DNA from: Chrysaora quinquecirrha
Taxonomy: Eukaryota; Cnidaria; Scyphozoa; Semaeostomeae; Pelagiidae
Length of the DNA stretch: 64,000 nucleotides
Reading direction: 5' to 3'
NCBI GenBank assembly: GCA_014526335.1
Contig: JACTAT010000060.1
Span: 1,160,319 to 1,224,318 of the forward strand
The position numbers and the translations under genes are program-made. Each line of letters begins with the position of its first letter. Position 1 is the first letter of the stretch. The notes under the pieces are model-generated. The model did not search any database. It saw only the letters and a list, made by a program, of their open reading frames with translations, and was not told the DNA's origin. Of the stretch, positions 37,501 through 48,200 are shown in pieces.

Positions 37501-40500
37501 CACTACTGTGGTGGATATTTCTGGGTCCGGCAAAGAATAAGCACATCTTTGGTGGGTTTTTTTGCTTGATGTAGTGTTGTTTTTTGCGTCCGGCATTCCG
37601 GCATTGGATCTCTGTCTTCATCTTCAAACCGAGGTTGAGGGAATTGGAATTGAACAAGATGGCGGATGGAATCAGATAGGTCACATGTTTATATTTTGCT
37701 CCAATTTTGTTATAAAATGATGATTTAAAACACCAAGACGATTTAATGGAAAAGTCAGATGATAGTGAATCGCTTTTAAGCACATAATTAATTGCAATGA
37801 ATGACTTGGAAACACAATCAAATAACGAGAAAGTTGAATCATGGTGTTGTGGATTAGGCCTATAAAGTTAAAGGCCATATTTATATTTGAGATATAAAGT
37901 CCGATTTTGATCGTTTTTGGCATACGAACGGTACGCCCGGACTATTATGCCTAAAATGTAAGTATATCAATAAGGGTACTTTATATATATAGTAAAAACT
38001 AGCCAGATCATGATACAAATCATTATAAGATGATGGTGATGGGGTACGTGATCAGAATTCAACATGCAAGAATTCATACATATACTGTTAGGATATTTTG
38101 AAAAAAAGAAGGTCAAGAGGTCAAGGCACTTGGCTAACAATTGCAAGGTCTAGGACAATTCCTGGCCCTTCTTCTGAGGTTGGTAAATGAGTATAGGCAA
38201 GGCATACCTAGTGTTTTTGTTCTAGATTGAATATGTGAATGGGCTATACTAGCCATGTGTAGAAGTTTTTATGAAAAACTAAGCCCATCTGTATGTAAGA
38301 CAATAGTTGCTGAAAAAGTAACCCTATTGGTTGGAACATCTAGTATATTTAACAAAGGAAGTACCCTTCCTCCTAGTTCTAAAAGTTTCTTAACTTTTGG
38401 GGTGTCGAGTTCTAGGTTTCTTATAAACCGGTTTCTTATAGAAAAAATTATGTGTACGCTGAAAAAACATTGATTTTACTGTTCAAAGGTAAGTTGCACC
38501 CCGAAGATCTTCAGGCCTAAGTACTTGAAATGCACCCTGGAGTACCCCAGGGCATGCAACATCACATAACAGCTTAAAATTTGATGTGCTTCAACAAATA
38601 ATTTTGTATTCTATTTTGCAGTTGTGAACTGAAGAGAAATTGACTATAAGCTGTCATTAATGGAAGTATGGCAATATTGGTTATATGTCTTTTTTGAGAC
38701 AAAATAACTGAGGAACAGGAAAATAATTATGAGGAACTGTTATCATTGAATGATATTTTAAATTGAACATTTTATTAAACTGCTCATTTGTTAAACCTGG
38801 AATCTGAACTTCTTGGGCACTTTTAAGCAGTTTCAAATGCTTTTTCAGTGGCTGCAAAGACAAAAAATTGTTGCTTTTTCGAGGTAGATTTTTCCACCTT
38901 AACAAAAATTCATTGATTTATTTCAAATAAATTCTGAAAGTTTTTAGAAGATAACAGCAAGTACGAAAAGTAAATTGCTTCCTTGGTTATAATTTAGCAG
39001 TTTGAAATACAATGCCTTTTTCAGCTGCAATGACGGTCAAAAAGTGGTATTTTTTTGAGGGAGGTTTTTCCAGTTTAGAAGATGTTCATTGATTTCTTTC
39101 AACTAAATTCTGGTAGAATGGTTAATTTTTTAGCAGTTTGAAATTCGATGCCTTTTTTAGCAGCCGTGACCCTCAAAAAAAACTCCCTTTTCAAGGTCGA
39201 TTTTTCCACTTTAAACCATGTTCATTGATTTCTTTCTACTAAATTCTGATAATATAGACCCTAAAGATTACAGAAAGCACTAAAAGTTCTACCTAAATTG
39301 CCTTTTTGGTAATTTTTTAGCAGTTTGAAATTCGATGCTTCTTTCAGTGGCCATGACCATCAAAAAATAATCCCTTTTCAAGGTTGATTTTTCCACTTTA
39401 AACCATGTTCATTGATTTCTTTCAACTAAATTCTGAAAGAATAAACCCTAAAGATTACAGAAAGCACTAAAAGTTCTATCTAAATTGCTTTTTTGGTAAT
39501 TTTTAGCAGTTTGAAATTCGATGCCTTTTTGTGTGGCACATGACCGTCAAAAAGTGCTACCTTTTCAAGGTCGATATTTCCACTTCAAACCATGTTCATT
39601 GATTTCTTTCAACTAAATTCTGAAAGAAGATACCCTAAAGATTACAGAAAGCACAAAAAGTTCTATCTAAATTGCTTTTTTGGTAATTTTTTAGCAGTTT
39701 GAAATTCGATGCCTTTTTCAGCGGCAATGACCATCAAAGTGCTACCTTTTCAAGGTCGATTTTTCCACTTCCAACCATGTTCATTGATTTATTTCTACTA
39801 AATTCTGAAAATATGGACCCTAAAAATTACAGAAAGAACTAAAAGTTCTATCTAAATTGCTTTTTGGTATTTTTTAGCAGTTTGAAATTCGATGTCTTTT
39901 TCAGCCGCCATGACCGTCAAAAAGTGCTCCCTTTTCAAGGTCGATTTTTCCACTTTAAAGCATGTTCATTGATTTCTTTCAACTAAATTCTGAAAGAATA
40001 GACCCTAAAGATTACAGAAAGCACAAAAAGTTCTATCTAAATTGCTTTTTGGTAATTTTTAGCAGTTTGAAATTCGATGCCTTTTTCAGCCGCCATGACC
40101 GTCAAAAAGTGCTACCTTTTCAAGGTCGATTTTTCCACTTCCAACCATGTTCATTGATTTATTTCTACTAAATTCTGAAAGAATAAACCCTGAAAATTAC
40201 AGAAAGCACAAAAAGTTCTATCTAAATTGCCTTTTTGGTAATTTTTTAGCAGTTTGAAATTCGATGCCTTTTTCAGTGGCCATGACCGTCAAAAAATGCT
40301 ACCTTTTCAAGGTCGATTTTTCTTCTTCAAACCATGTTCATTGATTTCTTTAAACTAAATTCTGAAAGAAGAAACCCTAAAAATTACAGAAAGCACAAAG
40401 AGTTCTATCTAAATTGCTTTTTTGGTAATTTTTTAGCAGTTTGAAATTCGATGCTTTTTTCAGTGGCCATGACCGTTAAAAAGTGCTACCTTTTCAAGGG

Positions 40501-43500
40501 CGATTTTTCCACTTTAAACCATGTTCATTGATTTATTTCTACTAAATTCTGAAGGAAGAAACCCTAAAGATTACAGAAAGCACAAAAAGTTCTATCTAAA
40601 TTGCTTTTTTGGTAATTTTTTAGCAGTTTGAAATTCGATGCCTTTTTCAGTGGCCATGACCGTCAAAAAGTGCTACCTTTTCAAGGTCGATTTTTCTTCT
40701 TCAAACCATGTTCATTGATTTCTTTCAACTAAATTCTGAAATAAGAAACCCTAAAGATTACAGAGAGCACAAAAAGTTCTATCTAAATTGCTTTTTTGGT
40801 AATTTTTTAGCAGTTTGAAATTCGATGCCTTTTTCAGTGGCCATGACCGTCAAAAGTGCTACCTTTTCAAGGTCGATTTTCTTCTTCAAACCATGTTCAT
40901 TGATTTCTTTCAACTAAATTCTGAAATAAGAAACCCTAAAGATTACAGAGAGCACAAAAAGTTCTATCTAAATTGCTTTTTTGGTAATTTTTTTTTGCAG
41001 CTTGAATTTCGATGCCTTTTTCAGCCGCCGTGATGGCCAAAAAGTGTTCCCTTTTCAAGGTTGATTTTTCCACTTTAAAACATATTCATTGATTTCTTTC
41101 AACTAAATTCTGAAAGAATAGACCCTAAAGATTACAGAAACCACAAAAAGTTCTATCTAAATTGCTTTTTTGGTAATTATTTAGCAGTTTGAAATTCGAT
41201 GCATTTTTCAGTGGCCATGACCGTTAAAAAGTGCTACCTTTTCAAGGGCGATTTTTCCACTTTAAACCATGTTCATTGATTTATTTCTACTAAATTCTGA
41301 AAGTATGGGTAAACCCTAAAGATTACAGAAAGCACTAAAGTTTTATCTAAATTGCTGTTGAAGTAATTTTTTAGCAGTTTGAATTTCGATGCCCTTTTCA
41401 GCCACCATGGTGGCCAAAAAGTGTTCCCTTTTCAAGATCGATTTTTCCACTTTAAACCATGTTCATTGATTTATTTCAACTAAATTCGAAAACTATAGAC
41501 CCTGGAGATTACAGAAAGCCCAAAAAGTTCTATCTAAATTGCTTTTTGGTAATTTTTAGCAGTTTGAAATTCGATGTCTTTTTAAGCCGCCATGACCGTA
41601 AAAAAGTGCTCCCTTTTCAAGGTCGATTTTTCTTCTTCAAACCATGTTCATTGATTTCTTTCAACTAAATTCTGAAATAAGAAACCCTAAAGATTACAGA
41701 AAGCACAAAAAGTTCTATCTAAATTGCTTTTTGGTAATTTTTAGCAGTTTGAAATTCGATGCCTTTTTCAGTGGCCATGACCGTCAAAAAGTGCTACCTT
41801 TTCAAGGTCGATTTTTCCACTTTAAACCATGTTCATTGATTTCTTTCTACTAAATTCTGAAAGAATAAACCCTAAAGATTACGGAAAGCTCAATAAGTTC
41901 TATCTAAATTGCTTTTTTGGTAATTTTTTAGCAGTTTGAAATTCGATGCCTTTTTCAGTTGCCATGACCGTCAAAAAGTGCTCACTTTTCAAGGTCGATT
42001 TTTCCACTTTAAAGCATGTTCATTGATTTCTTTCAACTAAATTCTGAAAGTATAGACCCTGAAGATCATAGAAAGCACAAAAAGTTCTATCTAAATTGCG
42101 TTTTTGGTAATTTTTAGCAGTTTGAAATTCGATTACTTTTTCAGCCGCCATGACCGTCAAAAAGTGCTCCCTTTTCAAGTTCGATTTTTTCAGTTTAAAG
42201 ATGTTCATTGATTTCTTTCAACTAAATTCTGAAAATATAGACCCTGAAGATCATAGAAAGCACAAAAAGTTCTATCTAAATTGCGTTTTTGGTAATTTTT
42301 AGCAGTTTGAAATTCGATGCCTTTTTTGAGCCACCAGTTTGATGGCCTGAAAAAAGTGTTCACAAAAGTTCTTGAAGGTCGATTTTTCCACTTTAAACCA
42401 TGTTCATTGATTTCTTTGAACTAAATTCTGAAAATATACACCCTGAAGATCATGGAAAGCACAAAAAGTTCTATCTAAATTGCGTTTTTGGTAATTTTTT
42501 AGCAGTTTGAAATTCGATGCCCTTTTCAGCCGCCATGACCGTCAAGAAGTGCTCCCTTCTCAAGGTCGATTTTTGCACTTTAAAATAGGTTCATTGATTT
42601 ATTTCAACTATATTCTGAAAATATAGACCCTGGAGTTCATAGAAAGCACAAAAAGTTCTATCTAAATTGCGTTTTTGGTAATTTTTTAGCAGTTTGAAAT
42701 TCGATGCCCTTTTCAGCCGCCATGACCGTCAAGAAGTGCTCCCTTCTCAAGGTCGATTTTTGCACTTTGAAATAGGTTCATTGATTTCTTTCAACTAAAT
42801 TCTGAAAATATAGACCCTGAAGATTACAGAAAACACAAAACATTCTATCTAAATTGCTTTTTGGTAATTTTTAGCAGTTTGAAATATTATGCTTTTTTCC
42901 CCTTCGACCTAGGCCAAAATGGCTCCTTTTCTACGACGATTTCTTCTTTTGAAAACATCCCTATTAATTTATTTCATGTGTATTCTGATAATATAGCTTT
43001 GAATGAACCTGGAAAGTATAAAATGTTGTGTCTAAATAGCGTCTTCAGCAGTTTCTTCGTCCTTTTAAATGTTGTACTTTTTCTGTTTGACTTGTTTTCC
43101 ATCGATTTTTTTGACTAAAATACCCCCGTCTTCTATTGTGTTCATTGCTCGCGAAATCGCGAAATTTTGGTTGCGGCTTAATTGCCCGGAAATTGGGTGT
43201 GGTCGAAGATCCATTGTTTAACAATGGAATTAACCAATCAGAGCGCAGTATTTTGCCCATTTGGCCGCTAGGGCTAGGAGCCGCAGCCGCAGCCCATTTT
43301 GACCTAAATTTGCGGTTTTTCGCGTTAACCCCCCGTCTTTAGCCTCGTTTCCATGCAAAATAACCCCCCTGGTTTGGCCTCGATCCCACGCTTCACTGCG
43401 CATGCGCATTGCCCGTTGCTGCTACTGGTTTTCCGAACAGGGTTTGAGAAATGAGAAATATGGTTTTTGGTGCAGTCTTTTCTAATCCATCTCAAAGGTC

Positions 43501-44795
43501 TACTCTACTTACAGATAAAGTCTACCTTAGGCAATTTTAGTTGTATATTTTTGTAAGGGTCTTGTACTTTTGGTCCGGACTAAGTTGAAAAATCTAAGTT
43601 AGAAATTTCAAAGTAGTCCAGACAAGAAATAAAGACCCCTACAAAAAGATACAACTATTAAAGGCCTAAGTGTAAACACTCAATCATTCAACAGCTATCC
43701 AAACATTGAAAATTTTGCGAAGTCTAACTTATAAATACCGGTCTTTATAAGTTAAACCTGCAGTTTTCCCGTTGAGTGATTGTTAGATGATTGAGTATTT
43801 ACCTTACAAGAAAAAACTAACTACTTAGTCAACAAATATCAAAATAAAATGCAGTGTTGTGCAGTGGGCCTTATTCTCGGTCTACGCGACTTAGGCTTTG
43901 CAGACAGATATTGAACACGATAGAATAGGACATGGGGTCTACAGCAGGAGGCGATAGGATAGGATATGCCTATGCTATGTAGTTGTTTATGGGTTTTAAG
44001 ATTCGTGAAAGGCTAAATTAATGTAATTGAGGGACAGTATTGGCAGGGTAATCTCCGCTTATCAGGAAAGAACTTTGATACTTATCAGGGCAACATTTCG
44101 AGAAAGGCTCCGTCTCCAGTCATCGGGCAATGATAAATATGGTTCTGCTCTTATTTATTTCATTGCTTTGATCGTAAAGTGGAGGGATCTATGATGTTAT
44201 TATCCATCTGCACAACACTGCATATGATAAGGAAATTCAAACGCCATCTCAAAATAATTTATAATTAACTAAAGTTCGTTTTGCTTCATCTTTCATCTTG
44301 AATTGCTGCCTTTATCCCCGTCTTGAACTTTAATGATAGTCTTCTCTTCTCCAGTTCAGCCTTGATAAATTAAAAGGCAAAATTAGAATCGAGAATATCT
44401 TTCCAAAGCTGCAATATTCATAGTCCAAAAGTTTCAAACGCGGAACAAAATTGATGTTCAAAATATATAAGCTCATGAAAAACTTTTCAAAATGCCTAAA
44501 ACTTTGCAAATTGGAAAGCCAATGTTGATCATTTCTTCAGGGAATAGATTATCTTCTTGAATATTATAATATTTCAATAAAGTCGTGCATGCAATGCTCT
44601 TATGTTTTCTGTCTCATGATAACTTGTGAAACAATCAGTTAACTTGTTGCTTTTGTATCCAAACAATTGTAATGCTGTAACATAACAATAGGTATTAATT
44701 TATTCTTCGTTTGCATTTTGTTTTGTCTCAAAAATAATTCTCATCCTTCTTTTATTTTTTAGAGACAGAAAAGCACCAAAAAACAAGTTTCATAG
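22752..44795 (+). CDS. LRRC71: Leucine-rich repeat-containing protein 71 orthologue
   Basis: Exons, all GT-AG and phase-consistent: 22,752-22,842; 24,162-24,323; 24,510-24,698; 25,760-25,835; 26,422-26,496; 26,614-26,685; 27,387-27,534; 27,754-27,837; 28,703-28,780; 29,951-30,007; 30,519-30,564; 30,968-31,068; 32,178-32,286; 33,060-33,178; 34,073-34,192; 44,763-44,795. The product is about 519 residues; the human protein is about 560. Recognisable segments are TGDFEKDFSELC (exon 2), GWKIDSKIIEVF then LWTAGLTDETLELL (exons 4-5), LRRs in exons 7-8 (LSLRNCYVNDIGAENI, LSLNLGSNLIGDNG), FALTHKEVVQRR (exon 9), a Lys-rich linker (exons 10-12), and C-terminal LRRs with LLRLSLQRNLFSP and TRDPFYKPPPP. 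LRRC71 is a poorly characterised protein of ciliated and testis tissue. Exon 1 is uncertain (alternatives at 8,804 and 14,444). The last exon (RQKSTKKQVS then stop) is a guess across a 10.5-kb intron. The exon 2 donor GTTGTT is weak. Confidence 0.85.
22823..23560 (+). repeat. Tandem copies of the exon 1/intron 1 boundary
   Basis: The exon 1 end and donor (CTTCCTAATGGCGGTATGTC, then GGTTAATGATAACCG) recur in degraded form near 23,053, 23,213, 23,378 and 23,535, with periods of about 157-212 bp. Several copies keep GGTATGT, a potential decoy donor. Confidence 0.75.
23589..23836. mobile_element. Tc1/mariner-like MITE with TA flanks
   Basis: CACTCTTTTTTTAAAAGCAA on the left and the inverted CACTTTTTTTTCAATAAGCA on the right, flanked by TA on both sides. 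It is 248 bp, sits in LRRC71 intron 1 and has no coding frame. Confidence 0.75.
24795..25410 (+). repeat. Diverged tandem repeat in LRRC71 intron 3
   Basis: GCGAACCTGAAAGGAGATCA and GAACGTATACGGAGATCAT alternate about five times, with spacing variable around 100-150 bp. Confidence 0.6.
25458..25732. mobile_element. MITE, family GGCCCTGGCCAAACGATC (copy 1)
   Basis: The left end GGCCCTAGCCAAACGATCAA and the inverted right end GGCCCTGGCCAAACGATCAA continue as ACATTGTTTGTCAAA on both sides. It is 275 bp and non-coding, in LRRC71 intron 3. Relatives lie at 28,828-28,960, 51,652-51,860 and 54,992-55,265. Confidence 0.8.
26043..26320. mobile_element. MITE, family AAGGCCTGGCTAAACTAGG (copy 1)
   Basis: The left end TTGCCTAAACTAGGAGACAT and the inverted right end CTGGCAAAACTAGGAGACAT bound 278 bp rich in CGCGCGACA words. 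It is in LRRC71 intron 4. Relatives in TXNL1 introns lie at 59,625-60,100 and 60,842-61,000. Confidence 0.75.
26838..27336 (+). repeat. (GTTA)n microsatellite in LRRC71 intron 6
   Basis: About 480 bp of GTTA repeats with scattered variants, ending about 50 nt before exon 7. Confidence 0.95.
27924..28535 (+). repeat. (TAAC)n microsatellite in LRRC71 intron 8
   Basis: About 600 bp of CTAA/TAAC repeats beginning about 87 nt after exon 8. It is the reverse complement of the array before exon 7. Confidence 0.95.
28828..28960. mobile_element. MITE, GGCCCTGGCCAAACGATC family, partial (copy 2)
   Basis: It begins TTAGGCCCTGG and contains AAAACATTGTTGGTCAAACA and ACAAAACATTGCTCAACAAG. The right TIR is not visible. 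Confidence 0.6.
29035..29740 (+). repeat. ~163-bp tandem repeat in LRRC71 intron 9
   Basis: CTGTATAAACTGTTCTTGTG recurs at about 29,071, 29,237, 29,400, 29,564 and 29,724. Frames of about 75 residues starting in each copy reflect the repeat, not a protein family I know. Confidence 0.9.
30045..30420 (+). repeat. ~104-bp tandem repeat in LRRC71 intron 10
   Basis: GCACTGGCTAATTTAGGAGC and CAATCAGGGGGTAG-type words recur about 3.5 times, near 30,045, 30,149, 30,252 and 30,350. Confidence 0.8.
30604..30852. mobile_element. AAGCAACTT-type MITE relative
   Basis: ATATGCAACTTGTCTC near the left and GCAGGTTGCTTAGTTAAATA near the right resemble the subterminal parts of the Tc1/mariner-like MITEs. The ends are degraded. 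It lies in LRRC71 intron 11. Confidence 0.45.
33180..34050 (+). repeat. 28-bp minisatellite filling LRRC71 intron 14
   Basis: About 30 copies of ATTCATTAGCATCTTCATTT plus CATACTGT run almost from the exon 14 donor to the exon 15 acceptor. The same unit, inverted, occurs at 55,735-56,040. Confidence 0.95.
34617..35567. mobile_element. Fold-back element with two internal hairpins
   Basis: The outer inverted ends GTAATGTATGTGCAGTACAG (left) and AGTAATGTATGTGCAGTACA (read inward from the right) enclose about 950 bp. Inside are two long imperfect palindromes, 34,625-34,848 and 35,323-35,566, built from CAGTACAGTGGAGGGATATC units. It is non-coding and lies in the last LRRC71 intron. Confidence 0.75.
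35950..37560 (-). repeat. 42-bp minisatellite (right copy)
   Basis: About 36 copies of GCACTACTGTGGTGGGTATT plus TTTTGCGTCTGGCAAAGAATAA-type sequence, degenerate before 36,180. Frames of up to 414 residues on either strand are repeat artefacts. Confidence 0.95.
38990..42890 (-). repeat. 187-bp satellite array (right copy, inverted)
   Basis: About 21 copies of the reverse complement of the unit at 1-3,100. GTTCATTGATTTCTTTCAAC and GCAGTTTGAAATTCGATGCC recur throughout. Confidence 0.95.
43205..43450 (+). promoter_or_regulatory. CCAAT/NRF1-type promoter-like segment
   Basis: AACCAATCAGAGCG (CCAAT at 43,234-43,238) and a perfect NRF1-type palindrome TGCGCATGCGCA at 43,397-43,408 lie in a locally GC-richer stretch just outside the satellite. 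It is a likely TATA-less promoter for the gene that follows. Start site and factor binding are inferred. Confidence 0.5.
43460..44760. other. No exon identified
   Basis: It should contain the first exon of the downstream gene, but I cannot choose one. Confidence 0.4.
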
Positions 44796-45249
44796 GAAGG
44801 TAAGCTTAAGTAACTTCATTTGTTTAAATCTTTGTTGTCTGCCATAAACTAGACTTAGAGACCAATCTTAAACTTTTCTGATAAGGGGCTTTTCTGAATT
44901 TTTAAACTCAAAATATCAAAAATCGCAGGTAAAGAAGAGAGATCCTTTGCTGCAAGCTATAAAAACTGCAATGCCTGCATCATTATATAAGGCTAACTAT
45001 GTAAAGTTGTGATCTTGCCTCAGGTACTGAAACGCATGCAGTTAGGCTCATAAGTTTTGCTTCTATCATAGCAGATAAGTTGATCAAACTATAAACCATT
45101 GGAATACCAAAATCTTCTTTTAATGTATAAAATATTCCTTATTCTTTGTATCTATTGCATACAGTATAATGTAATGTAATGTAATCCATGGCTTGAGTTG
45201 TAGCTTGGTGGCATTCATTTATTAATTTCAATGTTTTGATTTCTTCTAG

Positions 45250-48200
45250 AAGTTTTACAAACTAATTCAAGAGCTTCAAGACTATCTAAAGAGCGAAACT
45301 TTGATAAATCGGTGAGTTTCTGGAAAATTCCAAATGTTTTATGATTATAATCACCGTTGAATCCATCCTTTAATATTTTCAACGAATTTTCGAGGTGAAA
45401 TGCAAGTTTATAGTTTGATCAACCTTGATATTCAACATAGAGTGAATGAAGTATATTCATGATATACTTACTTTTATATGAATTGATGATGTCAGATTCA
45501 TTCAGTTTGCCTACGATAAAGAAACAAACCAAGTAGCATCTGCTAACAATATATTAAATACTATACAATCTATTCATTTCGTATCAAAAAGGGTTATAGT
45601 TCTTTTACGGTAGTTATTACACTTGCTTCAGCTGATATTCTATCGAACCTCATTTCCTATGAAACTTCATGAAGACTTAAGGTAGAAACACGTAGCAGCT
45701 GACGCTTTGGAGGAGAGCTCTGACCAGAAAGCTCTACGTTTTGTTGCCTTGTTCATTGACCTCATTGGTGTATCGGATAAGATCTTGACATACGAACTAG
45801 AAGGTTCCAGGTTCGAGTCTCAACTCGGATTTGTTTTGATCATCTTTCAGCTCATTTCAAAGTAGCATTATATTTCCGAGACTATCTATAAAATGTCGAT
45901 ATATGTCACTCGAAGCTTGGTGCAGTTAATTAGCTGGTTGGCATGCGAACTATAAGACCTTGGGTTCGAACCTCAGCAGCATCAGCATCGATTCATTTAA
46001 TAAACTTTTCAAATTTATTTCTAAACAAACAACTAGGTACTATTAATAAATTAATGTTTCTAGTGACTATTAATAAATTGTCATCTGAAATTGTCAGGTG
46101 TTTGGCGTAGTGGATAAGGCATATGGCACTCGAACTTAGAGGTTCACGGTTCGAATCTATGTTTGAACTGTCGAGGTCTATTTGCTTTCTTAAATTACCC
46201 CTGTATCCACTTAGTCTTGACATAAAACTGCCGAAAATATTATCAGACGTCGAAAAGCTTAATGCTGGCACATTGTTATTCGAAAAAGTTAGAAATGAAA
46301 CTGATTTAAGCTGGAACCGCGATCTTTTTCGACAAAAAGGTCAATGTTTTCCTATTGCAAATCCGTAAATTCGAATTCTTTTTTAATGAAAGGCCACGTT
46401 GCTGTTTTTTCCGTGCGCTTTTGTTGTAAAATATAGTTAAGCTAACTTGAATAGATTGTCTAGCCTCAAACCACCTCCTCAAAACACCCAGCAACCTCAC
46501 AACCTCACCACAAACCAACCAACCAACAAACCACACGACCTCAAACCACCCACAACCAAGCTCCAACCACCTCACCACCAATCCTATTCAAGTAAGCTTA
46601 ACTTATATTTCACAACATTCACTATTTTCTGATTAATTTCATGTTGTTTTTTTTTAGATCAACCAAAGAAATAGCAAAGAAATTGAAACACGGAGACGGG
46701 TGAGTTGTTATATCATCGTTATAACTTTTTGTTATATCATTAACTCATTAATTCATAAGACACGAGTTGCTGTAAACATCAGACAATTATTGTTGCTGTC
46801 ACACTAGGCTTTCTTCCCGTTATATGTGGTTAGTAAACTTTCGCCGTAAGAAAGTCTGACGATATAACGAAACAGTTAGACTTGGCCATGCTGAACTCGA
46901 AGTCGTTCTTTCAAGCTGGCATTTTCCTTGGTTGTTATGTTCGATTCTGTTTTATGTACTCCAAATTTCTTGAAAATTTCCGAATTCTTTTTAGCGAATA
47001 ATAACATCTTATGTAATATAAAGCATTTGTATTTCTCGCATCATGAAGCTAACCAGGCATTTCGATCGATGTTCTCTTTTCGAATATACAAATAAAAATA
47101 AAACGACTCACCAGATATTAGCAAAGCAAGCTTTCCATTCGTTTCCATTTGTTTCTAAATGTTTTGTCCAAGTTTCACAGCACATGAAAGGAAAGAAAAA
47201 ATGATAGTCTTCTGCAGTCGAAAACATTGTTTAATCAACTTAAATTGAGCCATTTTGGATCGGTTTCATAAAAACATCATATGCTTTTTTGAGTCTCAAG
47301 GCATTTAGTAAATCTTGAGGCATTTGGGTTGCACTTTCTTAAAGCTTCATATAGATTCAGTTCTCGCATCTTTCTTGTAGATCATCAGGGACAAACTTGT
47401 TGCTTCCAGAAAAGAATGGCTCCACAATATCTAAGGTATATCAACTGGTTCTTATTGATTCGTTTCAATTTTTAGTAGTCACTGTTAAGTATTTCATGTG
47501 CGGGGTATTTGTGTTGCTGGCTTTTCCAGACTTAGGTGAGGAAGAAAAGGTTCATTTTCGAACCACAGTCTTCTGCCACCCTCCTTTCAGGGACATAGAA
47601 GTTCTTTTTAAAGGCATTCTCGTGTTTTCGTGCACCTAGCTTTCCAGACTTTGGGGATGATCGAAGGTTCGAACCACTTTCATGCTCCTTTCAGAGATCA
47701 TAGAAGTCCTTAGACAGTCAACTTCATGTTTCTTAAGGCCTCCTCGTGTTTGAAAAACTTGACAAGCAATATTTTTATCCCAGATGTGATCGAATCGTGT
47801 GATAGAATTTTTTTAAGAATTAAGAGAGACTCATTCCCCATTTCTCTCTGTGTTTGCGAGCTTTGGGGTATTTATTCTCTAAATAAAAAGATAAATAACC
47901 AAAAAAAAGATTATTTTGCTCACCGATGATGACGAAGAGTTGAAAGCTCCACCGTTGTTCCAGTTCTTTCATTAATTTTGTTAAGAGTCCACAGCATGTA
48001 GAAGAAAAAATAATTGTTAAAATAATGATCTTTAAACATAATGAATCCATATCAGTAAAACAGCCTAGCTGGGGAATCAATTATTGCATTTTTGCCAATC
48101 ATAAGTGACCGAGGACTTATCTAGCCAATTTGATGAGTCAGCATTTTCTTGATACTAGGGGTATGTCCTTATTCTTAATGGCCACAAAGCCTTTAAGCAA

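Larger units (their letters stand above)
35890..42890 (-). mobile_element. Composite satellite-bearing element, right copy
   Basis: Reverse-complement counterpart of 1-6,120: 42-bp array (about 35,890-37,560), unique middle (37,600-38,980) and 187-bp array (38,990-42,890). It lacks the MITE found at 4,424-4,838. It carries instead about 170 extra bases around 38,350-38,530. No enzyme gene is recognised. Confidence 0.75.

Noticed and set aside
36414..37783. Open frames of 284-414 residues on both strands (SLPDAKNTHHSSAY- and KNKHYCGGYFLRLA-type repeats)
   Set aside because: They arise because the 42-bp unit is a multiple of three without stops in several frames. The same occurs at 5,471-6,197. 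There is no start context, no non-repeat domain and no codon signal.
2906..42208. Recurrent small frames such as MFIDFFQLNSE...YRKHKKFYLNCF
   Set aside because: They are parts of the 187-bp satellite, in register with the repeat and unsupported by any family.
44763..44799. First exon of the downstream candidate gene
   Set aside because: In the frame needed for the chain through 47,389 it contains a TAG. It fits better as the LRRC71 terminal exon, although a second frame (KAPKNKFHRK) remains possible.
45758..46166. Functional tRNA genes
   Set aside because: Box A and B words are present, but the T-stem and acceptor stems do not pair by eye.
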